A stretch of DNA of 64,000 bases from SAR92 bacterium BACL16 MAG-120619-bin48 (GTDB lineage: Bacteria; Pseudomonadota; Gammaproteobacteria; Pseudomonadales; Porticoccaceae), in assembly GCA_001438605.1 (NCBI GenBank), contig LIDE01000015.1, forward strand, positions 1-64,000, written 5' to 3'. The translations under genes were made by a program, and so were the position numbers. The notes beneath the pieces are model-generated. The model had not been told where the DNA came from, did no database searches, and saw nothing but the letters and a program-made list of their open reading frames with translations. Shown here in pieces: positions 25,116 to 33,362 of the stretch. Each line of letters starts with the position of its first letter. Position 1 is the stretch's first letter.

Positions 25116-26126
25116 ATGTCAGTTAATTATCAGCAGTATTACCTTCACCAGCGTCCACATGGGCCAGCCACAGACAGCGATGTGAGAGTTCGTGCGGTCG
25201 AAGTCGATGGTTTAAACGATGGCCAACTGCTTATTAAAAATGAATACTTTTCTCTTGATCCAGCGATTCGTGGATGGATGAGCGATGAACCTAGCTACAT
25301 GCCGCCGATTGAACTCAATGCAGTTATTCGCAGCTCTACGGTGGGTACGGTTGTTGAGAGTCGCCACCCTGATTTTGCTGCAGGTGATGTTGTTTACGGT
25401 CTCAATGGTTGGGAGGAATACAGTGTTTCCGACGGCTACTTTTTAACCAAAGTGCCGAAGGATAATCGCTTTCCACTGCATTACTATCTGAGTGCCTTTG
25501 GCGCAGTTGGCCTGACAGCTTATTTCGGCATTACCGATGCGGCCGAGCTAAAAGCGGGTGACACGCTGTTGATGAGCGCAGCGGCGGGCGCAGTGGGTTC
25601 TCTCGGCGGTCAGTTGGCAAAGAGCATGGGTTGTCGTGTTGTTGGTCTCGCGGGTAGCGATGAAAAATGTCAGTGGTTGATTGATGGTCTAGGATTCGAT
25701 GCGGCAATCAACTACAAGACCGAGTCGGGTCGTTTGAACGCTGCGATTGCGGCAGTCTGTCCAGACGGTGTAGATGTGTATTTTGACAATGTCGGCGGTG
25801 AAATTCTTGACGCTGCACTGCTCAATATCAATAGCAATGCGCGCATTATTTTCTGTGGTTCTATATCAACTTATAACGCTGCAGAGCCTGTTCCTGGGCC
25901 CTATAACTGGTGGCAAGTGCTGGCGAAGAGCGCGACAGTCAAAGGGTTTTTGGTCAGTAACTACTTCCCGCGTTTTGAAGAGGGCGCACTGGCGGTTGCC
26001 GCGTTGCTCGACGACGGAAAAATCACCTTCAAAGATGAAATCATTGACGGGTTTGAAAATACTCTCAGCGGTTTTAACAAGCTTTTTGACGGCAGTAACA
26101 AAGGCAAGCTTTTGCTCAAGCTTTAA
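25116..26126 (+). CDS. NADP-dependent zinc-free MDR oxidoreductase, paralogue 3
   Basis: 336 residues from ATG 25116; GGGGA at 25106-25110 is five bases before it, so the ATG at 25104 that contains this sequence is not the start. Branch motif NEYFSLDPAIRGWMSDEPSYMPPIE, cofactor motif SAAAGAVGSLGGQLAKSMG, VYFDNVGGEILDAAL and terminal KLLLKL. It is divergent from pntAA and heads a plus-strand trio with an SDR and a GFA-domain protein. It probably reduces an enone intermediate with NADPH. Confidence 0.87.
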   Translation: MSVNYQQYYLHQRPHGPATDSDVRVRAVEVDGLNDGQLLIKNEYFSLDPAIRGWMSDEPSYMPPIELNAVIRSSTVGTVVESRHPDFAAGDVVYGLNGWEEYSVSDGYFLTKVPKDNRFPLHYYLSAFGAVGLTAYFGITDAAELKAGDTLLMSAAAGAVGSLGGQLAKSMGCRVVGLAGSDEKCQWLIDGLGFDAAINYKTESGRLNAAIAAVCPDGVDVYFDNVGGEILDAALLNINSNARIIFCGSISTYNAAEPVPGPYNWWQVLAKSATVKGFLVSNYFPRFEEGALAVAALLDDGKITFKDEIIDGFENTLSGFNKLFDGSNKGKLLLKL

Positions 26127-26194
26127 TCGTTAGTTGATATAGCGCGATCTTTCGGGTCGCGTGGCAGCCAACATATCAGAGGTGAGAAACGACC

Positions 26195-26962
26195 ATGTCG
26201 GAACAAAAACTGCTGGGCAAACGCGCTATCGTTACTGGTGGTGCTACGGGTATCGGGTTTGGTATTGCCGAGCGCTTTATCGCTGAGGGTGCGCGGGTCA
26301 TTATCACGGACATTGATGCGGCTGGCGGTGTCAGTGCAGCGGCTAAATTAGGCGCTAATTGCCAATTTATGCATCACGATGTGTCGCTGGCAGAGGAGTG
26401 GCAGCCGGTTTTTGCGCTGGCGGAAGAGGCTTTTTCTGGGCTCGATATTTTAGTCAATGTTGCCGGCGTGACGCATATGGGCACTATTGAAGAGATGAGC
26501 GTTGAGACCTGGGACAAAACCATGGCAATCAATTTGCGCAGCTGTTTTTTGGGGTGCCAAGGTGCGATAAAACTGATGAAAAACCGCGGCGGCGGCGCAA
26601 TCATTAATATGGCGTCGGTCTCTGCATTTAGGCCTCAGGCGGAATTAGTTGCCTACAATGCTTCTAAAGCGGGCGTTGATATGATGACAAAATCTGTTGC
26701 ATTGCACTGCGCGCGCAGCGGCTACGACATCAGAGTAAACTCTATCAACCCCGGTGTGATTCAGACCGATATGTTGAAAAAGGTTATCAGTCAGGTTGAA
26801 GATGGCGAGGCGCTGATGGACAGCTACAAAGCGATGCATCCCATCGGCCGTATCGGTGAGCCTAAGGATATTGCTGCGATGGCCCTGTATTTGGTCGGTG
26901 AGGAAGCGTCGTTTATTACCGGTGCATCCTTCACGGTCGACGGCGCTTTGATGAATAATTGA
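26195..26962 (+). CDS. Short-chain dehydrogenase/reductase (SDR)
   Basis: 255 residues preceded by AGAGGTGAG. Motifs: TGGATGIGFGIAE (cofactor), HHDVS, NVAGV, catalytic Ser in MASVSAF, YNASK and NPGVIQTDM. The basic/acidic pattern ITDIDAAG after beta-2 suggests NAD preference (Asp at the end of beta-2), as in hydroxysteroid and 3-hydroxyacyl dehydrogenases. Co-oriented with paralogue 3 and the GFA protein. Confidence 0.9.
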   Translation: MSEQKLLGKRAIVTGGATGIGFGIAERFIAEGARVIITDIDAAGGVSAAAKLGANCQFMHHDVSLAEEWQPVFALAEEAFSGLDILVNVAGVTHMGTIEEMSVETWDKTMAINLRSCFLGCQGAIKLMKNRGGGAIINMASVSAFRPQAELVAYNASKAGVDMMTKSVALHCARSGYDIRVNSINPGVIQTDMLKKVISQVEDGEALMDSYKAMHPIGRIGEPKDIAAMALYLVGEEASFITGASFTVDGALMNN

Positions 26963-26987
26963 TTATGTTTGTGAAGGGGGGTCGGCC

Positions 26988-27410
26988 ATGAATAACAGCA
27001 CGCGACAGGGCGGCTGCTTGTGCGGTCAAGTTCGCTATACGGTACCCGCAAAACCCATTGAAACGGTGGTGTGTCACTGCCGCAACTGCCAAAAGCAGGC
27101 TGGGTCGGCGTTCTCAGTCGTGGCTTTTTTCCAGCGCGATACGCTGCAGTTGACTGGCGAGCTGCAAACCTTTGAAGATAGAGGAACCAGTGGGCAGAAG
27201 GTGTTTCGCCGCTTTTGTGGTAACTGCGGTTCGCCTGTCATCACGGATACTGAAGATGCACCGGCCATGGGCTTAATCTTTGTCAAAGCTGGGACGTTAG
27301 ATGAGGTAGATGATTTGCAGCCGAGCTTGCATTGCTGGGTATCTAGCAAACAGTGTTGGTTAACCTTGGCCGATGATCAGGTGCAGCTGCAGCAACAAGA
27401 ATCTCTTTAA
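26988..27410 (+). CDS. GFA/CENP-V-domain zinc protein
   Basis: 140 residues. Zn-binding cysteines in GGCLCGQVRY, VVCHCRNCQKQAGSAF and RRFCGNCGSPV match the GFA (glutathione-dependent formaldehyde-activating) fold. Most members bind S-hydroxymethyl-type adducts or have unknown activity; catalysis for this one is not shown. It is the last gene of the plus-strand trio and converges on MDR paralogue 4. A 6-bp inverted repeat AGCAGC / GCTGCT about 30 bp downstream may mark the transcript end. Confidence 0.85.
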   Translation: MNNSTRQGGCLCGQVRYTVPAKPIETVVCHCRNCQKQAGSAFSVVAFFQRDTLQLTGELQTFEDRGTSGQKVFRRFCGNCGSPVITDTEDAPAMGLIFVKAGTLDEVDDLQPSLHCWVSSKQCWLTLADDQVQLQQQESL

Positions 27411-27466
27411 CAGGTTTACTCAAAGAACAGGTTCACGTAAAGCAGCACCCGCGGAGGCTGCTGGTT

Positions 27467-27508
27467 AGCTTGACTGAGTCAGTTCGATTAAGTCAGCTCG
27501 ATTAAGTC
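27467..27508. repeat. Three tandem 14-bp repeats spanning the stop codon of MDR paralogue 4
   Basis: Plus-strand units AGCTTGACTGAGTC, AGTTCGATTAAGTC and AGCTCGATTAAGTC are contiguous. On the sense (minus) strand the first unit encodes residues DLIEL and the TAA stop falls in the second, so the protein gains a short tail that its paralogues lack. Confidence 0.85.
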
Positions 27509-28519
27509 TACTTCAACCAGCGCTTTGCCGGTTGTCTTGCCTGACATCAGTTCACAAAACGCCGCCGGTGTGTTGGCGATACCCTTGGTAATATGCTCTA
27601 TAACTTTAATTTTTCCCTGATTAATCCACTCGGTCAGTTGTGCCTGAGCTGCTGGAACCTGGTCGTGATAGGTAAACAGTAAAAAGCCTTGCATGGTCAG
27701 TTGACGTGCCACTACTTCCCAGAGGTTTGTGATTGGATTGGGGTTTTCTGTGCGGTTGTAGTCGGAGATCATGCCACAGCCGACAATGCGTCCGTAAACT
27801 TTCATCGCCACGAGCATGGCGTTGAGCACGGGCCCGCCGACATTGTCGAAGTAAATATCTGCGCCTTCTGGTGCTATCGCGAGCACGGCTGCGGCAATAT
27901 CATCGGTCTTGTAATTGATTGCCGCATCAAAGCCAAATTGCTCAACAATAAGTTTGGCTTTTTCGTCACTGCCAACAATGCCTATAACGGTGCAGCCGCG
28001 CTGTTTGGCGATTTGTCCGGCCATGCTACCAGTCGCACCTGCAGCGGCGCTGACAACGACCGTTTGCCCAGATTGAATTTTTCCTATCTCATGCAGGCCG
28101 ACATACGCGGTAGCGCCTGCACCGCCGAGTGCGCCAACATAGTAGGAGATGGGTGTGTCGCCGTGGGGTTGCAGCTTTTCCAGCAAGACTGCATCGCTAT
28201 GGCAAATTGAATAGTCTTCCCAGTGGTTGAGGGCAAAAACAATGTCGCCTGGCGCAAAGTCAGCATTTTTCGACGCTACCACACGCCCCACCGACGGGCC
28301 TCGTATCACGCCACCTATGGGGATCGGCGGAAAGTAGTTGGCTTTGCCATCTAGCCAGCCGCGAATAGCAGGTTCCAGAGAGAAATACATATTGCGAATC
28401 AGAAATTCTCCTTCCCCTGGTTGCGGGATAGGGCTCTCTGTCATGGCAAAATTCTCTACCCGTGCGGCATCCGATGCGTAAGAGGCGAGAACGACTTGAC
28501 GATTTTTTTGCATACTCAA
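27488..28519 (-). CDS. NADP-dependent zinc-free MDR oxidoreductase, paralogue 4
   Basis: 343 residues if started at TTG 28519, which overlaps the TGA of the preceding gene and has GGAG five bases upstream; the ATG at 28513 is the alternative. Branch motif NMYFSLEPAIRGWLDGKANYFPPI, cofactor motif SAAAGATGSMAGQIAKQRG and IYFDNVGGPVLNAML. Paralogues stop right after a K-x-LVKL motif, whereas this one reads GKALVEVDLIELT, the extra residues coming from a 14-bp tandem repeat. It is the last gene of the Rieske/thiolase operon. Confidence 0.87.
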   Translation of the reverse strand: MSMQKNRQVVLASYASDAARVENFAMTESPIPQPGEGEFLIRNMYFSLEPAIRGWLDGKANYFPPIPIGGVIRGPSVGRVVASKNADFAPGDIVFALNHWEDYSICHSDAVLLEKLQPHGDTPISYYVGALGGAGATAYVGLHEIGKIQSGQTVVVSAAAGATGSMAGQIAKQRGCTVIGIVGSDEKAKLIVEQFGFDAAINYKTDDIAAAVLAIAPEGADIYFDNVGGPVLNAMLVAMKVYGRIVGCGMISDYNRTENPNPITNLWEVVARQLTMQGFLLFTYHDQVPAAQAQLTEWINQGKIKVIEHITKGIANTPAAFCELMSGKTTGKALVEVDLIELT

Positions 28520-28833
28520 CTTAGCTCCAATTCCAAATGGCCAGTCTCTGAAACACTGATAGGATAGGTTTTAAGCGCTACCTTGGTCAGCTCACCTTTG
28601 GGTATTCCTGTGCGCAGGTCGAAACGCACGCCATGTAAAGGGCAGGAGAGGAAACAGTTCCGAATGCGACCTTCGGTTAGCTCAGCGCGCTGATGTGTGC
28701 AGTTATTTTCAACGGCGTAGTATTCGCCATTGGCACGACAGACAAGAATATTCTTGCCCTCCAGTGATACCGCCTTGCTCTCGTTATCTGCGAGTTCTTG
28801 CGCAGGAAAGAGGGTGTGAGTGGTCGCCGTCAT
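28516..28833 (-). CDS. Rieske [2Fe-2S] ferredoxin
   Basis: 105 residues from ATG 28833 (GAGG five bases upstream); the open frame extends to 28950 but through a hairpin. Ligands Cys45-x-His47 (NCTHQRAEL) and Cys64-x2-His67 (LSCPLHGVRF). It is the electron carrier expected for multi-component Rieske oxygenases and most simply serves the alpha subunit encoded just upstream. Its stop overlaps the TTG start of the following oxidoreductase, indicating translational coupling. A terminator-like hairpin separates it from the alpha-subunit gene, so its level may be set independently. Confidence 0.92.
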   Translation of the reverse strand: MTATTHTLFPAQELADNESKAVSLEGKNILVCRANGEYYAVENNCTHQRAELTEGRIRNCFLSCPLHGVRFDLRTGIPKGELTKVALKTYPISVSETGHLELELS

Positions 28834-28923
28834 AGTGGCCTCATTCTTTTTTAATGGCTTTGAATACAGTAGTAGCATTTTCGTTTCAACATCAATAACG
28901 CTGTTGTTTGAGTGTAAAAGAAT

Positions 28924-28950
28924 ATGCCAGGCTTCAATGAAACCTGGCAT
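28924..28950 (-). terminator. Strong hairpin between the Rieske alpha subunit and the Rieske ferredoxin
   Basis: Arms 28924-28935 and 28939-28950 pair over 12 positions (one G-U on the minus strand) around a 3-nt loop; the minus strand continues TATTCTTTT. It lies 7 bp after the alpha-subunit stop. It acts as a terminator or partial attenuator inside the operon. Confidence 0.75.
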
Positions 28951-28957
28951 GCGGTGC

Positions 28958-30340
28958 TTAAGCGTTTAAGTATTTGTCGAGGGTTTGATGCAAGTGACGG
29001 ATGCGGCTCTCTTGGTAACTGGCGAGGCTAACCGCGCCTTTCTTGGAGGCCATCATGCCTTTTTGAACCGCGGGCATATTGCTGTCATCTTGATCAAACA
29101 CCGGTCCTAAACCACCAATTTCCGGTGCGTCGCTAAAGGCTTGATCAGGGCGCAGAATATTCTTGGCAGCGGGCTCGGGGCGCTTGGTACCTTTTTCATA
29201 GCGGAGCAGGATCATCGTTTCGAAAATACAGCTGTTGTGATCGTCGCCGTTTGGCAAAAAGCGGTAGACGATATTGCCGTGGTAGCCGGTCCAGACTTGG
29301 GTGTTAGGGAACAGCATGTACAGAATGGCATCTTCTAACTCAGAATCGGTCGCATCAACTAACGGCTCACCGATAATGTCTCCGAACATCTGGCGGTTAG
29401 TATCCGCAACGTATTTGCGAGCAGTGAGACCTTCGGGCATTTCGTGGCCCTCGGCGCTGTCAGTTGCCATGCGGCCAGAGAGTTCGAGAATGTCGCGCAT
29501 GGTGTCGGCTGCGGTGACATTGGGGCGATGCGGGCTGGCAACACCCATGGGTGTTACGGAGCGGCTGACATGGTCGCCAAAGGTGTCGTACTGTGAGTTG
29601 GCGTCGCCGGTAAAGGTTAAAATCTCACTGTGGGTTTCCAAGGTGTGGAAAGACTCCATAAAGGCTTCGGCGCCGACTTTCCAGTTGCACTGCACGACGC
29701 GCTGAACATGCGCACCTTTGTAGTAATCATGCAGGGGGAAGCGGGCAAAGTGCTCCGGCAATGGGCTCAGGTAGTCATGCAGAGAGCTGGCATTGTCGTC
29801 AAAGTTAACAAATATAAATCCACCCCATGTGTCGATTTTCACCTGTGGTAGACGCATATCTTTTTCGTCGAGGTGTTTAAAGTCCCACTTGCAAGGAATG
29901 CCCTTAAATTCGCCATTGAGGTCCCAGGTGGCGCCATGGAAGGGGCAGACAAACTCTTTGGCATGACCATCGCAGTCGCGCAGTAGACGGCCGCGGTGCA
30001 AACAGGAGTTGATGTAGCCTTTGAATTCATTTTCACCCGTGCGTGTGACAATGACTGACTGATTAACGATTTCATAGATGTGGTGATCGCCGATTTCTGG
30101 AATATCTTCTTCGCGACAGGCCATCTGCCAAACTTTCGGCCACAACTTTTCTTTCTCTTTTTCGTGGAAATCCCGTGAGATCCAGCGAGCTACATCGATA
30201 TCGTCGTCGCCCATGTAGGGGTTGGTGTTTTCTCGCAGGTACGCGGGTACGGCAACGGTTTCTTGATCGAGCAAGTCTTGGTAGCTGGTGCCTTCGCAGC
30301 GCGCTTCACCCTGTTGCTTCACTTTAATTAAATCAGACAT
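28958..30340 (-). CDS. Rieske oxygenase alpha subunit
   Basis: 460 residues from ATG 30340 (AGGAG seven bases upstream; the ATG at 30361 lacks a site). Rieske ligands Cys113/His115 and Cys132/His135 in NSCLHRGRLLRDCDG and FVCPFHGATWD. Catalytic-domain motif NWKVGAEAFMESFHTLETH with His232 and His237. Length fits the large aromatic/alicyclic dioxygenase type. It follows the thiolase-like gene by 23 bp and precedes the Rieske ferredoxin, so the hydroxylase system is encoded within a carbon-carbon bond-cleaving operon. The substrate is not identifiable; a CoA-linked or free cyclic acid is an inference from context. Confidence 0.94.
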   Translation of the reverse strand: MSDLIKVKQQGEARCEGTSYQDLLDQETVAVPAYLRENTNPYMGDDDIDVARWISRDFHEKEKEKLWPKVWQMACREEDIPEIGDHHIYEIVNQSVIVTRTGENEFKGYINSCLHRGRLLRDCDGHAKEFVCPFHGATWDLNGEFKGIPCKWDFKHLDEKDMRLPQVKIDTWGGFIFVNFDDNASSLHDYLSPLPEHFARFPLHDYYKGAHVQRVVQCNWKVGAEAFMESFHTLETHSEILTFTGDANSQYDTFGDHVSRSVTPMGVASPHRPNVTAADTMRDILELSGRMATDSAEGHEMPEGLTARKYVADTNRQMFGDIIGEPLVDATDSELEDAILYMLFPNTQVWTGYHGNIVYRFLPNGDDHNSCIFETMILLRYEKGTKRPEPAAKNILRPDQAFSDAPEIGGLGPVFDQDDSNMPAVQKGMMASKKGAVSLASYQESRIRHLHQTLDKYLNA

Positions 30341-30363
30341 AGGTTTACTCCTACTTATCATTT

Positions 30364-31506
30364 TTATTTTGAAATAATGGTTACGCCACTGAGACCGGGG
30401 GCACCATAAACATGGGTGTATCCGACTTTCGGGTTATTGCCAACTTGTCGAGCACCGCCTTCGCCGCGCAATTGCACACAGATCTCGTAGACCTGGCGCA
30501 GACCAGAGGCGCCCACCGGCTCGCCATTGGCGAGACAGCCGCCGTCGGTGTTGATCGGCAGATGGCCGTTAATGCCAGTTGCACCGTCGCGCAGCAGTTG
30601 TTCTTGCTCGCCGTGTTCACAGAAGCCATTTTCAGCCATGTGAATAATTTCGGTGCCGCAGTCGGTGTCTTGCAACTGGATAACATCTACGTCTTTGGGG
30701 CCGATTCCAGCGAGCTCGAAGGCTGCTTTCGACGCGGTCACCGTCGGCGCATCAGCCACATTCATCGCTTGTGATGGTGCAAAGACTTCAAAGCTGCCGT
30801 AGTGCCGAGTGCGGATAGCGGCGGCCTTTAAATAGAGTGGTTTGCTGCTGTACTGCCGCGCTTTCTCAGCATTGCAGATAATAAGTGCTGCGCCGCCCTC
30901 GGCTGGGCTGCAGAACATGTATTTGCGCAGCGGGTCACTAATCATGGCTGACTGCGCAATCTCATCGTAGCTGAGCTTTTGCTGGCGCCACGCGGTAGGC
31001 GTGAGTGAACCGTTGGTAAAGGCTTTCTCCGATACGCGAATCAATGCGTCTTCGGTGATACCGTGATCGTGCATGTAGCGCTGGGTTTTTAGGGCGAAAA
31101 ACTGGGTGGTTAGCATCAGTCCGGTTTCGCCGTACCAATCGTCCAGTCCCCAGTCTTTGGGTTGTGGATTAAATGCCCCGCGGGGGTGTTTATCGAAACC
31201 CACAACCACCCCAAGGTCGTACTCGCCGGATTTGATTGCCGTGTAGGCTGCGTGAAGAGAGCTTCCTCCGGTGGCGCAACCGTTCCAGATATTGGTAAAT
31301 TGCAGGCCTGTGAGCCCCAATTCATTGACCAGAGAGTCAGCGTTGCCAGCATCTTGGCTTCCGCCATAGGCAAACTGCATATCTTTCCAAGAGAGACCAG
31401 CATCCGCTAGCGCAGCGCGCACGGCTGAGGCGCCCTGTTGCATACCGGACATGTCTGGCGAGCGGCCAAAGCGATGGAGTCCTATGCCGATTATCGCTAC
31501 ATCCAT
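30364..31506 (-). CDS. Thiolase-fold lipid-transfer/SCP-x-like protein (possible Ltp2-type aldolase)
   Basis: 380 residues. N-terminal VAIIGIGLHRFGRSP, Cys77 in WNGCATGGSS at the thiolase nucleophile position, and GGCLANGEPVGASGLRQVYE where true thiolases have GHP: the His is Glu329 here. This loss is seen in SCP-x-like proteins that are not classical thiolases. Ltp2-type members form a complex with a DUF35 protein and cleave a beta-hydroxyacyl-CoA side chain by retro-aldol reaction; the DUF35 gene lies 3 bp upstream. I infer C-C bond cleavage on a cyclic/side-chain acyl-CoA; classical thiolysis is the alternative. Confidence 0.85.
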   Translation of the reverse strand: MDVAIIGIGLHRFGRSPDMSGMQQGASAVRAALADAGLSWKDMQFAYGGSQDAGNADSLVNELGLTGLQFTNIWNGCATGGSSLHAAYTAIKSGEYDLGVVVGFDKHPRGAFNPQPKDWGLDDWYGETGLMLTTQFFALKTQRYMHDHGITEDALIRVSEKAFTNGSLTPTAWRQQKLSYDEIAQSAMISDPLRKYMFCSPAEGGAALIICNAEKARQYSSKPLYLKAAAIRTRHYGSFEVFAPSQAMNVADAPTVTASKAAFELAGIGPKDVDVIQLQDTDCGTEIIHMAENGFCEHGEQEQLLRDGATGINGHLPINTDGGCLANGEPVGASGLRQVYEICVQLRGEGGARQVGNNPKVGYTHVYGAPGLSGVTIISK

Positions 31507-31509
31507 GGG

Positions 31510-31941
31510 TTATTCCTCCGTCACTGCTGTGAAGCAAAAAGTCATGATGTCGTTACCCTGTTCATCGCTGCGAAAGGGAATAATCGCCAGCTGCATGGGC
31601 ATGCCAATTTTCAGTTGTTGAGCGGTGTTGGGCTGCAGTCTTGCCTCGACTCGCACGCCGCCGGGCATCTCTACATAGCCCACGCCATAGGGCGCAAAAG
31701 TCGCCTCTGTTTCACTGCTGTGGTAGGGCTGCTTGGGCATAAATGTCTGAATTGTCCACGTCCACAGCGTGCCGCGATCGCCTAATTCCACGATGTGAGT
31801 CTCTCGCGAGCCACAGTTGCGGCAGTCGGGCTGGGCCGGGAAAGTCGCTTCGGCACAGCGAGAGCAGCGGCTGCCCAGCAGTTGCGGCTTGCTCGATGGC
31901 CATGTGAAGAGGCCTTCTTTGATGGGGATTTGCGTGTGCAT
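31510..31941 (-). CDS. DUF35 OB-fold / zinc-ribbon protein (acyl-CoA-associated)
   Basis: 143 residues from ATG 31941 (a TTG start at 31959 is possible). The rubredoxin-like zinc ribbon is formed by Cys26-x2-Cys29 and Cys40-x2-Cys43 in SRCSRCAEATFPAQPDCRNCG, followed by the OB-fold (GDRGTLWTWTIQTF, FAPYGVGYVEMPGGVRVEARL). DUF35 proteins partner thiolase-fold enzymes and provide part of the acyl-CoA site, as in ChsH2-Ltp2. The stop is 3 bp before the thiolase-like gene. Partner subunit of that protein with high likelihood. Confidence 0.9.
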   Translation of the reverse strand: MHTQIPIKEGLFTWPSSKPQLLGSRCSRCAEATFPAQPDCRNCGSRETHIVELGDRGTLWTWTIQTFMPKQPYHSSETEATFAPYGVGYVEMPGGVRVEARLQPNTAQQLKIGMPMQLAIIPFRSDEQGNDIMTFCFTAVTEE

Positions 31942-31961
31942 AAACGAACTCAGTGGCAACG

Positions 31962-33353
31962 TTATTGGTGAATAGCCAGACCCAGGCTGTCGAGAACGGA
32001 CTCGTGCATACTTTCGGAGACAGTAGGATGGGCAAAAATGGTGTGGGCTAGCTCATGCTCAGTAGCTTCAAGCTGCTGAGCAATGACAAACCCTTGAATT
32101 TGTTCTGTTACTTCTGCGCCAATCATGTGGGCACCGAGCAACTCGCCAGTGTTGGCATCAAACAGCGTTTTGACTAAACCGTCGCCTTCATTGATGGCGA
32201 GGGATTTGCCATTGGCGTTGAGATTAAAACGCCCAACGTTAACGCTGTGTCCCGCAGCAATAGCCTGCGCTTCGGTTAACCCGACGCTGGCAATTTGCGG
32301 TCGGCAATAGGTGCAGCCGGGCACTCGCTGTTTGTTTAGGGGTTTTACGTCCTCGACACCTGCAATTTTTTCCACACAAATCACAGCCTCATGGCTTGCT
32401 TTGTGGGCCAGCCACGGGGCACCGGCAACATCGCCGATGGCATAGAGTCCCGCGAGATTGGTTTTGCCGAAGGCATCGGTTTTTATAAAGTTTGCCTCTG
32501 TCGCAACACTGAGCTGCTCTAGGCCAAGGTTTTCAATATTGCCGGTGATGCCTACTGCGAGAATCACTTGATCAACGGCCACGGTCTGCGCGCCGCTGGC
32601 AGTTTCGAGGTGCGCAATTGTGTCAGCGCCAGAGGTGTCGAGTGCTTTGACCAGTGTGCTGGTATGTACTTTTATCCCGCGCTGTTTAAAGGCTTTTTCT
32701 GCCAGCGCTGAAATGTCGGCATCTTCCACTGGAACAATGCGCGGCAGCGCTTCAACCAGTGTTACGTCACATCCAAGATCGTTGTAGAGACTGGCGAATT
32801 CAACGCCAATCGCGCCAGCACCAATCACTAACAGACGGCGCGGAAGTGCGGTGGGCGTCATCGCTTCTCTGGCTCCCCAAACACGTTGGCCATCAATTTT
32901 GATCGTGGGCAGGTTGCGTGCCCGCGCGCCGGTGGCGAGAATAATATTGTCTGCTTTGTACTCGGTTACGACACCATTATGGCTGACGTCGAGGCGATAT
33001 TTGTCTGCCAGACTGGCCGTGCCGTCAATCACGACCACGCCATTTTTCTTCATCAGATAGGCGATGCCCTGACTCAGTTTGTCGGCCACCGAGCGGCTGT
33101 GCTTTACGAGTTTGTTGATATCAAAACTGAGATTGTCGACGGTGAAGCCAAGATGCTCGGCTGCCTTGATAGTGTGGGCAACGTTGGCGCCATGCAGCAG
33201 CGCCTTGGTGGGTATGCAGCCCCAATTCAAACAGACGCCCCCGAGGTGCTGTTTTTCTACAAGCGCCGTTTTGAAACCCAGCTGAGCGGCGCGAATAGCG
33301 GCGACATAACCGCCGGGACCGCCACCCACTACCATGAGGTCATAGTGCTGCAT
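31962..33353 (-). CDS. lpdA: Dihydrolipoamide dehydrogenase (E3)
   Basis: 463 residues, full length. FAD motif VVGGGPGGYVAAIRAAQLG, redox-active disulfide Cys41/Cys46 in GGVCLNWGCIPTK, NAD-binding GAGAIGVEFASLYNDLG and C-terminal catalytic His in FAHPTVSESMHES. It reoxidises the dihydrolipoyl group of E2 with NAD+. It lies 9 bp after the E2 gene, so this E3 belongs to the specialised complex encoded here rather than serving only pyruvate or 2-oxoglutarate dehydrogenase. Confidence 0.96.
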   Translation of the reverse strand: MQHYDLMVVGGGPGGYVAAIRAAQLGFKTALVEKQHLGGVCLNWGCIPTKALLHGANVAHTIKAAEHLGFTVDNLSFDINKLVKHSRSVADKLSQGIAYLMKKNGVVVIDGTASLADKYRLDVSHNGVVTEYKADNIILATGARARNLPTIKIDGQRVWGAREAMTPTALPRRLLVIGAGAIGVEFASLYNDLGCDVTLVEALPRIVPVEDADISALAEKAFKQRGIKVHTSTLVKALDTSGADTIAHLETASGAQTVAVDQVILAVGITGNIENLGLEQLSVATEANFIKTDAFGKTNLAGLYAIGDVAGAPWLAHKASHEAVICVEKIAGVEDVKPLNKQRVPGCTYCRPQIASVGLTEAQAIAAGHSVNVGRFNLNANGKSLAINEGDGLVKTLFDANTGELLGAHMIGAEVTEQIQGFVIAQQLEATEHELAHTIFAHPTVSESMHESVLDSLGLAIHQ

Positions 33354-33362
33354 AGATAGTCC

